64,000 bases of DNA from Flammeovirga agarivorans (GCF_012641475.1 NZ_JABAIL010000003.1:1-64000), one strand, 5' to 3'. Positions 8,167 to 16,759 are shown, counted from the stretch's first letter. The notes: generated by a model from the letters alone, not told the origin. A program made the numbers and translations.

Positions 8167-8592
8167 ATGAAGTTAAATCCTCTAATTATAGCATTTGTTC
8201 TGACTCTTGTTTCGATTCAATTGACAGCTCAAAATTTCAAAAAAATAACTACTTCTTGTGACCTCAATTATCATGAAGGAGACACCTTAACAATCAAAGG
8301 AAAATTTAGTAGTTGTATGGAATACTCTAGTTTTGAAACCATTAAAACTGACTCTTGTTCATCAAGTTTTCAAATGGAATTGAACTTTAACGAGATTTCT
8401 GAAAATCAAAAATTAACATCCAATTTTCATAAGTTAAGTGGAAGGTGTGGTGGATATTTCAACTTGACCCTAACAGGAATTCTAAAAAAAGAGAGCAAAA
8501 ATGGTTATGGTCATCTAGGGACAAACAATACTGAATTTGTTGTAATTGCTGTAGAGAAAATAGGGAATCTAAAATTTTCTAAACTAGAATAA
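8167..8592 (+). CDS. Unknown secreted cysteine-containing protein
   Basis: A 141-residue protein with a signal peptide (LIIAFVLTLVSIQLTAQ). The mature part has six cysteines, probably disulfide-forming, in a compact beta-rich domain with GDTLTIKGKFSSCMEY and FNLTLTGILKK, resembling small OB-like or calycin-like periplasmic domains. No family was recognised. The last 21 codons and the following repeat are copied at 9812-9943, where they are joined to a different gene body. It is the single gene between sites S6 and S7. Confidence 0.75.
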   Translation: MKLNPLIIAFVLTLVSIQLTAQNFKKITTSCDLNYHEGDTLTIKGKFSSCMEYSSFETIKTDSCSSSFQMELNFNEISENQKLTSNFHKLSGRCGGYFNLTLTGILKKESKNGYGHLGTNNTEFVVIAVEKIGNLKFSKLE

Positions 8593-8594
8593 AA

Positions 8595-8662
8595 CGGCTT
8601 AAAACAGCAAGTTTCAGGCGACACACCCTCGCTCGCAGTTTAGCATATACGTTTGTGCAACA
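8595..8662 (+). repeat. attC-like site S7
   Basis: Begins ACGGCTTAAAAC just after the stop, has the arm GTTTAGC near 8638-8644 (left partner weak, CAGCAAGTTT), an apical GGCGACACACCC and the right box GTTTGTGCAAC (8651-8661). It is nearly identical to S9 (9876-9943), with about seven differences in 68 bases. Confidence 0.65.
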
Positions 8663-8684
8663 TATTCAACTAACTACAAAAGTT

Positions 8685-9377
8685 ATGGATAAAATTATTA
8701 CTCAAGTATTATGTGCTATGTTATTTATTTCATGTAATACTTCAAAGAATAATAAACATTACATTGAAGAGAAAACTAGCTTTGATATTCTCAAAGATCA
8801 AAATATTCTAACTCATAAGTGGCTTAGAGAAGAATCTAATCTTTTAATGATTCATGAAACATTAAAAGCTTTTGGTTACCAGAAATTAATTAAAACTTTA
8901 AAATTAAATTCCTCACCTATAATTTATAAAGATATCTATATAAATAAAGATCTAACTTCATTAGTTGATTCTTTAATTTTATCATATGACACAACTGATA
9001 TAGGCAGTAAATACTATTATGAATTTTGGTATAGACGTAAAGTGGAAAATAATGAAGAAGTGGTTTTTAATATCCTTAATGAAATTAAAAAATCAATGGA
9101 TTTAGAAAAAATGGAAAACTCAATTTCTACTGAATTAGTTAATGACACATTACTTTCATTATTATCAATAGAATATAATACCAAAACAATATCAGATTCA
9201 ATAGCTTATATGAATTACAATAAACTAAAAAGTTATGGATTTCATCAATCAGCATATAATCTCTTATTTGAAAGATATGAATATTATGATATTGATTGGA
9301 ATAAAGATAAATTACAAAGCGAATTAACAGAGAGTGAAATCGAAGAGGTTCCTTTCATTAAAGACAATACAAAATAA
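8685..9377 (+). CDS. Unknown lipoprotein
   Basis: A 230-residue protein. ATG 8685 is chosen over an earlier in-frame alternative near 8655 because it gives a lipoprotein signal directly: a hydrophobic stretch ending LFISC, Cys at about residue 17. The mature part is helical, rich in Lys, Asn and Asp, with DTTDIGSKYYYEFWYRRKVENNEE near the middle. No family was recognised. It lies alone between sites S7 and S8. The unit-end boxes (GTTTGTGC at 8651, GTTGCCCAAC at 9383) match poorly, so this unit may have been rearranged. Confidence 0.7.
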   Translation: MDKIITQVLCAMLFISCNTSKNNKHYIEEKTSFDILKDQNILTHKWLREESNLLMIHETLKAFGYQKLIKTLKLNSSPIIYKDIYINKDLTSLVDSLILSYDTTDIGSKYYYEFWYRRKVENNEEVVFNILNEIKKSMDLEKMENSISTELVNDTLLSLLSIEYNTKTISDSIAYMNYNKLKSYGFHQSAYNLLFERYEYYDIDWNKDKLQSELTESEIEEVPFIKDNTK

Positions 9378-9382
9378 TATAC

Positions 9383-9458
9383 GTTGCCCAACACTAGCTA
9401 AATCTCCATGTATCGGGTAACACACCCTCGCTCGCAGTTTAGCATATATGTTGGGCAC
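9383..9458 (+). repeat. attC-like site S8 (best fit to consensus)
   Basis: Left box GCCCAAC (9386-9392) fits RYYYAAC and right box GTTGGGC (9450-9456) fits GTTRRRY, and they are perfect complements. Inner arms AGCTAAAT (from about 9395) and GTTTAGC (about 9437-9443). Apical GGGT/ACCC stem. Outer-box span is 71 bp. This single site is the strongest sequence match to a classical attC. Confidence 0.75.
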
Positions 9459-9465
9459 AATATAA

Positions 9466-9873
9466 ATAAGATCAGTAACTCTTGATATAGAATCATATTT
9501 GGTTGAAAGTGAAAATGGACCTTTCAGAGCAGTTCCATTTTATGAGCTCTCAACTGATGAATGGGTAATTTATCAAAACAAACAACCACAGTATCTGATA
9601 GATTTCAATCTTCGAGAATCTTCAATTGTCAAACAGGTAAAAGAATCAATGGACAAGGGGTTCGGCCTTAAAGAAATAATCTTTAAGTATGGATGTTACC
9701 TAGGATTAGATTGGACAACTAAACACAATATTAAAAGTCAGAAAATTGAAAACTCACAACAGACTGAAAAGGTCAAATTGGAGGTTATTGAATCCTTTGG
9801 AGATGTTGCTAATGAATTTGTTGTAATTGCTGTAGAAAAGATAGGAAATATAAAGTATTCTAAACTAGAATAA
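9466..9873 (+). pseudogene. Chimeric cassette ORF lacking an ATG start
   Basis: The reading frame is open from 9466 but has no ATG near its start; a TTG at 9499 gives 124 residues. The first ~100 codons (GPFRAVPFYELSTDEWVIY and following) are unrelated to the neighbours and look like an interior or C-terminal part of a soluble protein. The last 21 codons (EFVVIAVEKIG and following) are nearly identical to the end of the secreted protein at 8167-8592, and the identity continues through the following repeat to 9943. So a 132-bp segment has been joined to a truncated foreign gene body. It is read as a recombination product; translation is doubtful. Confidence 0.65.
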
Positions 9874-9875
9874 AA

Positions 9876-9943
9876 CGGCTTAAAACAGCAAGTCTCAGGT
9901 GACACACCCTTGCTTGCAGTTTAGCAAATTCGTTTGTGCAACA
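9876..9943 (+). repeat. attC-like site S9, near-copy of S7
   Basis: Same order of elements as S7: ACGGCTTAAAAC, apical GGTG/CACC stem, arm GTTTAGC, right box GTTTGTGCAAC (about 9932-9942). Together with the preceding coding tail it forms a 132-bp duplicate of 8531-8662. Confidence 0.65.
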
Positions 9944-9960
9944 TTAAACGAAAACAAAAA

Positions 9961-10659
9961 ATGATAGAAAATTTACCAAACTGGATCGATCTAACTTTTA
10001 TCGTTACTTGCATATCGACAATAATTCTATTTCATTTTTCAAATGGAAAACCAAAAAAGTTAACCCTTCTGATTATTGTTTGGTCAACTATGCAATCCAT
10101 ATTGGCATATATCGGATTTTACCAAATTACAGATTCGATTCCTCCAAGATTTGGATTAGTACTGATTCCAACAACATTTTTGATTATCTATGGATTATTA
10201 TCTAAACAGCAAAAGTGGATTTTTGAAAAGAGAGAAACGAAAATCAGCACTTTCCTACATTCAATTAGATTGCCCGTTGAAATAGTTCTATTCGGACTAT
10301 ATACACATAAAATGATACCAGGATTAATGACTTTTGAAGGCAGAAATTATGATATCTTTATGGGAATTACTGCTCCGTTAATTGGACTTTTATTCATGAA
10401 AAAAATAATTAGTAAAAAGGCTTTAATAGCTTGGAACGTTATAGGATTAATACTTGTGCTCTTCATTCTTTTTAATGGAATATTATCAGCTGAACTACCA
10501 TTTCAACAATTTGGATTTGAACAGCCCAATCGAGGAATAAATTATTTCCCATTTGTCCTCTTACCAGCTACAATAGTTCCAATTGTAATTTGGACACATA
10601 TTTCGGATATAATTAAACTAAGAAAAGAGATAAAAACGACAACACAACAAGATGTATAG
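9961..10659 (+). CDS. Unknown polytopic membrane protein
   Basis: A 232-residue membrane protein with about seven hydrophobic segments (for example IDLTFIVTCISTIILFHF, LTLLIIVWSTMQSILAYI, FGLVLIPTTFLIIYGLL and IAWNVIGLILVLFILF). No family was recognised. ATG 9961 is preferred because upstream codons lie in repeat S9. The stop codon lies inside the short hairpin of site S10. It is the single gene of its unit and may act at the cytoplasmic membrane; no function can be given. Confidence 0.75.
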   Translation: MIENLPNWIDLTFIVTCISTIILFHFSNGKPKKLTLLIIVWSTMQSILAYIGFYQITDSIPPRFGLVLIPTTFLIIYGLLSKQQKWIFEKRETKISTFLHSIRLPVEIVLFGLYTHKMIPGLMTFEGRNYDIFMGITAPLIGLLFMKKIISKKALIAWNVIGLILVLFILFNGILSAELPFQQFGFEQPNRGINYFPFVLLPATIVPIVIWTHISDIIKLRKEIKTTTQQDV

Positions 10660-10693
10660 TGCATACCCACTATACACAGAACGTTTGTGCAAC
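10638..10693 (+). repeat. Short attC-like site S10
   Basis: A perfect nine-base stem TGTATAGTG (10653-10661) with CACTATACA (10668-10676) replaces the usual long inner region. It is flanked by CACAAC (left) and GTTTGTGCAAC (10683-10693, right). It contains the stop codon of the preceding gene. Confidence 0.5.
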
Positions 10694-10708
10694 ATTAAAG
10701 AAAAAACA

Positions 10709-12118
10709 ATGAAGTATATTTACTGCCTTTTACTAAGTTTTATTTCAACTAGTCTTTTGGGACAAGTAATCACTGAAGAGTTAGAAAATGAAATTAAGAG
10801 ACGAGTAGAACTTGAAATTAACCCGAGCATTTCCATTGGAGTTTTATTACCTAATGGAAATACCAAATTTTATGGTTTCGGCTACTTTGAAAACAATAAA
10901 AAGCAACCAGATAGCTTAACCCTATATGAAATTGGCTCCGTTACCAAGACCTTTACAGCAACTCTTACCGAAATTTACCTGAAAGATTCTTTAGACAGTC
11001 CATTATCTTCCTTTTATTCAGCAACCAAATATCCAAACTTGGATAGCATTACACCCTCTGAATTAAGAAACCATATTGCTGGAGTCCCTCGGCTATCCAA
11101 TCAATTCTCCCCTAAAGATTGGTCAGACCCTTTCAATGGCTACTCAAACGATATTTTACAAGTTGAATTACAGAATTTAAACCCTGACACTTCCAATATT
11201 TGGAAATATTCTAATCTAGGCTATGGATTACTTGGTAGGACTATTGAAATAGTGACGGGTAAATCTTTTGAAAATTTAATGAGTGGTCTCTTAGATGATG
11301 TAGGGATGGATAATACATTTCTATCAGTTCCTACGGAAGAAAATCAGAATATTGCGAAGCCTACTAATATTGGCACTGCAAATAGTAATTGGAATTTTAC
11401 AGGACCGAGCAGGTATGCAGGTGGTTTAGTTAGTAACACTAAAGACCTTTTAAGGTACTTACAATATCAAAAGCAAAACAATCCTTTATTTAGTTCTGAT
11501 GACTTACAGAACCTTATTCAAACAGGAGTTCCCAACTTAGGAAAAGACAGACTGTTTTACAAAGACGGATGGTTTGTTTTAAAACCTGACAGCATAACCA
11601 GTGTTCTTTTGCATAATGGAGGGACTGGAGGATTTATTTCATTTGTAGGCTATAATAGAAATACAGGCACAGGAGTTGTAATCCTTTCCAATTCAGTGAA
11701 TGTGGTTGATGATATTGGAATTAACATCCTTTATCCGACATTCAAAATAAATCATCCCGAACGCACAATAACTTACGAATTAGCAGAAGAAATAGACGCA
11801 GGAAATATTGGTAGTTTAGTTAGCAAATATCAAAAACTAAAAAGTGAGGAATATCCAAACAATGTCTTAGACACTTACTGGTTGGAGCGTTTCCATTTTG
11901 GGAAGGGTAATTATAATATTAGTACTCAGTTAAGTGACATTATGATACAAGAATTACCAGATGATTGGGAAGTACACGATATAAAAGGACAAAATCTAGA
12001 ACAGTTGGGAGACTATAAGAATGCTATTATAGCCTACAAAAAAGCTTTAAAATTGAATCCAGAGATGGAAGTGCTAAACGAAAAAATAAAACGTTGCACA
12101 ACACTATATAAGAGATAA
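10709..12118 (+). CDS. Serine beta-lactamase-family hydrolase with C-terminal TPR segment
   Basis: A 469-residue secreted protein (signal peptide to about residue 20, SLLGQ). Beta-lactamase/class C penicillin-binding fold: SVTK (SxxK) in EIGSVTKTFTA, YSN (YxN) in WKYSNLGYGLLG, and HNGGTGG in place of the KTG triad. It is probably a peptidase or esterase rather than an antibiotic-hydrolysing enzyme. The C-terminus carries a TPR-like helix pair (GQNLEQLGDYKNAIIAYKKALKLNP as seen around residue 430). The last residues are encoded by attC-like site S11, so the original stop may have been lost. ATG 10709 is chosen because the earlier in-frame start lies in site S10. Confidence 0.85.
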   Translation: MKYIYCLLLSFISTSLLGQVITEELENEIKRRVELEINPSISIGVLLPNGNTKFYGFGYFENNKKQPDSLTLYEIGSVTKTFTATLTEIYLKDSLDSPLSSFYSATKYPNLDSITPSELRNHIAGVPRLSNQFSPKDWSDPFNGYSNDILQVELQNLNPDTSNIWKYSNLGYGLLGRTIEIVTGKSFENLMSGLLDDVGMDNTFLSVPTEENQNIAKPTNIGTANSNWNFTGPSRYAGGLVSNTKDLLRYLQYQKQNNPLFSSDDLQNLIQTGVPNLGKDRLFYKDGWFVLKPDSITSVLLHNGGTGGFISFVGYNRNTGTGVVILSNSVNVVDDIGINILYPTFKINHPERTITYELAEEIDAGNIGSLVSKYQKLKSEEYPNNVLDTYWLERFHFGKGNYNISTQLSDIMIQELPDDWEVHDIKGQNLEQLGDYKNAIIAYKKALKLNPEMEVLNEKIKRCTTLYKR

Positions 12119-12161
12119 TAGCTTCTTGTATCAGCTACTATGCTTATACCGGTATGCATAG
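12093..12161 (+). repeat. attC-like site S11
   Basis: Left box GTTGCACAAC (12093-12102) complements the unit start GTTTGTGCAAC at 10683 with one extra base. Inner arms TATAAGAGATAATAGC (12107-12122) and GCTACTATGCTTATA (12134-12148) pair imperfectly. Right region GGTATGCATAG. It is a shortened form of the S5/S6 type. Confidence 0.55.
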
Positions 12162-12200
12162 ATTTAATAATTAAACTAAAATAACCCACCTACACATAGT

Positions 12201-12246
12201 CAAGCTCTTTTTATTTTTTTCATATCTCAAAAATAAAAAGAGCTTG
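12201..12246 (+). terminator. Strong hairpin, bidirectional terminator
   Basis: CAAGCTCTTTTTATTTTT and AAAATAAAAAGAGCTTG form a stem of about 17 bp with an internal T tract, following the beta-lactamase gene. Its A/T-rich arms would act on either strand. The rest of 12162-12470 shows no gene or clear motif. Confidence 0.7.
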
Positions 12247-12470
12247 AGCTTGCATTACCCATCGCACAACACACAAATTTCTCTTCATTGCTTCCATTTC
12301 GACCTCAAAGCCCAAAATTCGACTTCAAAAACAAATTTCTAAAAAGGAACAGATAGCTCTTCATTTTTGCAAAAGAGTTTAAAAGTATTTTGACTGAAAA
12401 CAATATAAAAATTGGTTGAAATATCAAAAACAACATAATCCTAGTTCAACAACTTTTTAATAAAGAAAAT

Positions 12471-13322
12471 ATGAGAAATCTATTTAAATTATTTACAGTA
12501 CTCCTCTTGTTTTCATGTAGCAAAAATGAAGAACCTCAAGAACAGATTAACCAAGATACTCTTCAAAAACAGGTGAACCAAGATGCTCTTGTCTCAGCTT
12601 TTTTTGGGCTTGATAATGCACTACCAAGTATTCTATGTAATCAACTAGGAAGCCAGTTAGATGGCATGCCTGTTAATTTTAAATTTCCAATAGACGCATC
12701 CAGTTTATCGGAAACGGATTTTGAAGTGGTAGATAGTCTTGGAAATATACATACCCCTATGTGTGTTTCTTTGGCTCCTGCTAATGAAAATGGAGAAAAT
12801 CGAACTGTGCTTCTGTTTGGTGAATTTGGTACTGCTGTTACCAACCCACCTGTTGAAGTTAGAGTTGTAGGGGATTTATTTACAACTGACATATTATCTG
12901 GAGAATCCGCTTGTTCAGAAATCATAAACCTAAACGGAATCATTACCACGAATGTAATTCCGCTTTCTGATGGACCAAGTTTATTCTTTGCCCAAAGAAT
13001 TGATGGTAATATCAATGAATGTAATTCAGGAACACAAACGATTCAAGTTGCTTGGAATGGTGGCGTTACACCGTATATAAGTGGTGATTCCGAATCTGAC
13101 TTGTTTCAATACTATATTGGCTATTCTGACAGTTCTGGAGTTCTAATACCACATGTACCTATTTCAATAACAGATATAAATGACAATGACAACTTCCACC
13201 AACTTTGTTTTTCTACTAATGATGAAATTGTTAAAATTTCAATGATGGCTTACACAGTTGAAGACCCAAACCATGACCCCAATTTATATAGCGAAATTGA
13301 TGTTAGTTCTTGCAATCCTTAG
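12471..13322 (+). CDS. Unknown lipoprotein
   Basis: A 283-residue lipoprotein (hydrophobic LFKLFTVLLLFSC, Cys near residue 16, then a Ser-Lys-Asn-Glu linker). A short internal repeat NQDTLQKQVNQDAL follows the lipobox. The body is beta-rich with conserved-looking Cys residues and a phrase FKFPIDASSLSETDFEVVDS typical of domains that compare a property before and after; no family was recognised with confidence. It follows the strong hairpin at 12201-12246, so it has its own promoter somewhere in 12250-12470. No attC-like site is evident after it. Confidence 0.75.
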   Translation: MRNLFKLFTVLLLFSCSKNEEPQEQINQDTLQKQVNQDALVSAFFGLDNALPSILCNQLGSQLDGMPVNFKFPIDASSLSETDFEVVDSLGNIHTPMCVSLAPANENGENRTVLLFGEFGTAVTNPPVEVRVVGDLFTTDILSGESACSEIINLNGIITTNVIPLSDGPSLFFAQRIDGNINECNSGTQTIQVAWNGGVTPYISGDSESDLFQYYIGYSDSSGVLIPHVPISITDINDNDNFHQLCFSTNDEIVKISMMAYTVEDPNHDPNLYSEIDVSSCNP

Positions 13323-13473
13323 GCATGTGTTGAGGAGAAATTTTTGTTGAGCATCGTCTTGGCGACGAATACTACATCATTTATGACTTTTGAGGGCGAA
13401 ATATTATTGAAGGAAAATGTTCAGGAACTAAAATATATTTTAAATTGTTGGTTGATAATTACTAAAATTTTAA

Positions 13474-14505
13474 ATGTCAAAAAATAACAGAAATACTCTC
13501 ATTAGAATTGTTTTGGTATCGTTTTTTTCTATCGCTGTAATGCGATTAGTTAGCATAGCCATGCCTGAAAAGACAGAATATCAATTGCAAATTCCAAAGG
13601 AATTATTTTTATTTTGTTACTTACTATTTTTGAATTTAATTATAGAAGGGAGCTTATTTTTTGATAGATATTTGAACAGAAAAAGACCTTGGTATTACAA
13701 TCCACAAAAAAGGCTTTTCATTCAAATAGGAATTATCATTCTATGGACATTTATATGCATCGCGATACCATTTACGATCCAGTATTTTAACAACGGTCAG
13801 TCCTTGATTTATCCCAACGCACCAGTTATCATATTTATATGCTCTGTTATTTTTTCAATTGGTTTTATTAGTATTTCTATAGCTATAAACTTTTTTAAGC
13901 AATGGAAAGATTCTCTTCTAGATGCAGAACATTACAAACAAGAAAAACTCAAGGCAGATTATCGTGTTTTACAAAATCAGGTAAATCCACACTTCTTGTT
14001 TAATAGTTTAAATGTGCTGATTTCAGAAATAAAACATAACCCAACAAATGCAGAAAATTTTACACGAAAACTATCGAAAGTATATCGATATGTTTTGCAA
14101 AGTAAAAATCACGATTTAATTTCCTTGAACAAAGAACTTGAATTTATTGATTCTTTTATTTTTCTGCATAAGGTCAGAATAGGAAATGCTTTAGAATATG
14201 TAGTAAATATTTCTAATGAAATACAACCAATGCAAATCCCTCCTTTAACCTTACAAATTTTGATTGAAAACGCTCTCAAACACAACATAGCAAATGCAGA
14301 AAATGTTCTGAAAATTTCAATCGAAAGCGGTAGTGATAACACTTTAATCGTGAGTAATAACTTACAAATTATTGATACAGTCAATTCAACATACACTGGT
14401 TTAGCTAATTTAAGCAAGCGATTTGAACTCATTAAAAAAGATGGTTTTACTTATGGTAAACAAGAGGGGAAATTTGTGGTAACCATTCCTTTAATCGAAG
14501 AATAA
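13474..14505 (+). CDS. LytS-type sensor histidine kinase
   Basis: A 343-residue kinase with four hydrophobic segments in residues 8-145, then a His_kinase domain of the LytS/YehU type: the phosphoacceptor motif QNQVNPHFLFNSLNVL at about residue 168, and an ATPase part with PPLTLQILIENALKHNI (N box) and a shortened C-terminal G region (TYTGLANLSKRFELI). The sensor is purely transmembrane with no periplasmic domain. It is one base upstream of its partner response regulator at 14507. This pairing is the standard Bacteroidota LytS/LytTR arrangement; the signal is unknown. Confidence 0.9.
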   Translation: MSKNNRNTLIRIVLVSFFSIAVMRLVSIAMPEKTEYQLQIPKELFLFCYLLFLNLIIEGSLFFDRYLNRKRPWYYNPQKRLFIQIGIIILWTFICIAIPFTIQYFNNGQSLIYPNAPVIIFICSVIFSIGFISISIAINFFKQWKDSLLDAEHYKQEKLKADYRVLQNQVNPHFLFNSLNVLISEIKHNPTNAENFTRKLSKVYRYVLQSKNHDLISLNKELEFIDSFIFLHKVRIGNALEYVVNISNEIQPMQIPPLTLQILIENALKHNIANAENVLKISIESGSDNTLIVSNNLQIIDTVNSTYTGLANLSKRFELIKKDGFTYGKQEGKFVVTIPLIEE

Positions 14506-14506
14506 A

Positions 14507-15280
14507 ATGATAAAAGTAATAATAATAGAAGACGAATTACCAGCACAACGCTTACTAAAAGAAACATTGCAGGAAATCAATTTTGAAACAAATGTTATTG
14601 GGTGCTTAAATAGTATAAAATCTGCCGTGGAGTGGTTTCAAAACAATCCACATCCCCATATTGTTTTGTTGGATATTCAATTATCGGATGGCCTTAGCTT
14701 TGAAATTTTTAAGCAGGTAAAAGTTGAAAGTGCTATTATTTTTACAACTGCTTATGATGAATATGCCATCCAAGCCTTTAAAGTCAATAGCATTGACTAC
14801 CTGTTAAAACCAGTAGAAAAAGATGAGTTAAGATCTGCCTTTGAAAAATATCATAACTACAATAAGAAATATATTCAGGAACAGAATTCCAATATTGATT
14901 TTTCCGAACTTGCTTCTTTAATTAAAGGTGAAAAGACTGAATACCGTAAACGCTTTCTGATACACTCCAATGAATCATTTTTTCATTTGCCTGTTGAAGA
15001 CATTGCACTCTTTTACAGTATGCGAGGCGTCACTTTTGCTGTTACTTTCGAAAAGAGAGAATACCCAGTTAATTTTTCACTCGAAAATTTAAAAGATCAT
15101 TTACAGCCTGATAATTTTTTCAAATTAAATCGTCAATTCATAGTGAATATTGATGCTATTAAAAGAGTCCATGCCTATTTTAACGGGAAATTGAAAATTG
15201 AAATGCAACCATCTCATTCAGAAGATATTATAATCGGAAAAGACAAAGCAGCATCTTTTAAACGTTGGTTAGATAGATGA
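14507..15280 (+). CDS. LytTR-family response regulator
   Basis: A 257-residue regulator: receiver domain at residues 1-120 (IIEDELPA acidic pocket, phosphoacceptor Asp in HIVLLDIQLSDG, conserved Thr-Ala in FTTAYDEYAIQAF and Lys in YLLKPV), followed by a LytTR DNA-binding domain at about 150-255 (FLIHSNESFFHLPVEDIALFYS, NFFKLNRQFIVNIDAI). It acts with the kinase at 13474, which it follows by one base. LytTR regulators bind direct repeats upstream of target operons; no target site could be identified by eye. Confidence 0.92.
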   Translation: MIKVIIIEDELPAQRLLKETLQEINFETNVIGCLNSIKSAVEWFQNNPHPHIVLLDIQLSDGLSFEIFKQVKVESAIIFTTAYDEYAIQAFKVNSIDYLLKPVEKDELRSAFEKYHNYNKKYIQEQNSNIDFSELASLIKGEKTEYRKRFLIHSNESFFHLPVEDIALFYSMRGVTFAVTFEKREYPVNFSLENLKDHLQPDNFFKLNRQFIVNIDAIKRVHAYFNGKLKIEMQPSHSEDIIIGKDKAASFKRWLDR

Positions 15281-15300
15281 ACAAATAGCAGAGAAAAAGT

Positions 15301-15373
15301 AGCTAACATATAGCAAATAGAACGTTTACGGAAGTTCACTGCTATTTACGTACGCCGCCAAATCGTTATATTA
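15301..15373 (+). repeat. Weak attC-like site S12
   Basis: AGCTAAC at 15301-15307, an AAATAG/CTATTT arm pair (about 15315-15347) and GTTATATTAC at 15364-15373. It resembles the array sites but the outer boxes do not match well. Downstream, 15374-15676 holds a GGGGCAGT/ACTGCCC pair (about 15440-15480) and no gene. Confidence 0.3.
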
Positions 15374-15676
15374 CCCGTAAGAAAATATTTAAAATATGGC
15401 TATTAATATGAATAAGATCAAAACAAATTTCAACGTTTTGGGGCAGTGCAAATTTGAAAGTTTATCGTTGTCTACTGCCCAATATGTTTACAACCATAAA
15501 TATCATTTTTAATATCGAGGATGTTGAAAATGATATCAAAATTTTAAAATCGATAAACATTGATTTTCTTTGTAATACAAACTTTTAAAAAGGTTACTTA
15601 CAAGTGACACTATGCCTATATCTTAGCCATAACATCTTCAGAATTTATTTATCAACGAAATCAAAAGCAGACTACC

Positions 15677-16459
15677 TTGAAATATTTCCTTAAACTCATA
15701 TTCCTATTTTTAAACATATGGAATTGCTCGGCACAAACAAAAACGGTTAACAAAAACATCAAACTTATAAGTTTAACGTATATACATGCTGATACCACAA
15801 AAGCAGATAATGATCAAATCGTTACTTATGACTATGATGAAAAACAAAGAATCAAGAGCTACACAATTAAAAGTGAAGCATTTGAAAGTACTGAACACTT
15901 CTTTTATGAAGATGGAAAAATATCAAAAATCATTTGGGAAAATTCTAATGCAAAATGGAATTCGGAATCTATTTTAAAATATAATTCAGAAGGTCAACTC
16001 ATCGAGTTAACGAAGTATAATACAGGTAAATCCTACTCAGGTGATACACAGAAAAATGTTTTTCAATTAAAAGGCTTCTGTATAACTTATCTCAAACATG
16101 AAAAAAATAAAATAACCTCAACTTTAGTAAGTAATTATGAAGTAGATAATAAGATCCCTGATCAAGTAAAAGTCATTCACCTTGATTCCAATAAAAACTG
16201 TACAGTTACTGAATATGTTAGTGGCTTTAATAATTATCAACCTCCTAAATGTACTTATGATAATCATTATAACCCTTCTAATCTGATTTATCCAAAGTAC
16301 TTACTTGGATATATAGAGTTTAGGCAAGGCAATAAACTAACCGAGGGGGACAACATATCGTACGAGTATAAATATAATCATTTAGGTTATCCTACAGAGG
16401 TAAAAAAATTTGTTTCCGGCAAACTCAAAACCACGTCTTTTTATACATACAGTAAATAA
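15677..16459 (+). CDS. Secreted YD-repeat-like protein
   Basis: A 260-residue protein beginning at a TTG, with a signal peptide (FLKLIFLFLNIWNCSAQ). The mature part carries short Rhs-like or MORN-like strands: VTYDYDEKQRIKSYTI, HFFYEDGKISKIIW, LKYNSEGQLIELTKYN, and at the C-terminus YEYKYNHLGYPTEVKKFVSG. Such strands form small beta meanders on the surface or in the periplasm of Bacteroidota; no specific role is known. No ATG lies near the signal peptide, so TTG is the likely start. It is followed by the weak attC-like site S13. Confidence 0.7.
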   Translation: MKYFLKLIFLFLNIWNCSAQTKTVNKNIKLISLTYIHADTTKADNDQIVTYDYDEKQRIKSYTIKSEAFESTEHFFYEDGKISKIIWENSNAKWNSESILKYNSEGQLIELTKYNTGKSYSGDTQKNVFQLKGFCITYLKHEKNKITSTLVSNYEVDNKIPDQVKVIHLDSNKNCTVTEYVSGFNNYQPPKCTYDNHYNPSNLIYPKYLLGYIEFRQGNKLTEGDNISYEYKYNHLGYPTEVKKFVSGKLKTTSFYTYSK

Positions 16460-16464
16460 AAGAA

Positions 16465-16524
16465 TAGCGAACACCAACCACCGTTGACACAACCACTCAC
16501 AAGTTTAGTCATCACATTATATAC
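16465..16524 (+). repeat. Weak attC-like site S13
   Basis: TAGCGAAC (16465-16472) and GTTTAGTC (16503-16510) form the inner pair, with a GC-richer centre and an ACATTATATA right side. It matches the general S0-S3 layout but lacks a good outer pair. The rest of 16525-16759 shows no convincing gene. Confidence 0.3.
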
Positions 16525-16759
16525 AACAGCATAAATAGTCTTTTCAATAATGCTATCTATGGAGTATAACATACTCTCCCCCCTATTCAGAAGATTCTTG
16601 TCAAAGATGTTAACACAATACATAATCAGACAATTACACTTTTTATATCATCATTTCATACCCCTCTCATACCTTTTTCCTACCCTTATACTATCCATTT
16701 TTTTGAGTGTACAAATTAGATTTACCCTTAAATAAATTTTAAACATTAAATTTACTGGT

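Larger units (their letters stand above)
1..12161 (+). mobile_element. Integron-like gene cassette array (no integrase seen)
   Basis: Gene units are separated by imperfect inverted repeats with nested outer, inner and apical pairs. In six units the start and end sequences are reverse complements (67-76 with 759-768; 826-834 with 1768-1776; 1855-1861 with 2997-3003; 3063-3072 with 3549-3558; 5666-5672 with 8010-8016; 10683-10693 with 12093-12102). In integrons this follows from attC recombination, because R' opens the cassette and R'' near its end derives from the same circle. The site at 9386-9456 fits RYYYAAC/GTTRRRY exactly; others depart from the consensus. Most cargo is unknown and nearly all genes point the same way, as in cassette arrays. 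The exception is a block at 3559-5540 holding two reverse genes after a truncated site. No integrase is in the window, so it is called integron-like or CALIN-like. Confidence 0.72.

Noticed and set aside
12201-12246. Considered as another attC-like site
   Set aside because: It has a long uniform A/T stem and T tract typical of a terminator, with no outer boxes or inner arms.
16550-16735. Small plus-strand ORF of 61 codons
   Set aside because: No signal, family or spacing supports it; it lies in a gap after weak site S13 and is rich in rare start choices.
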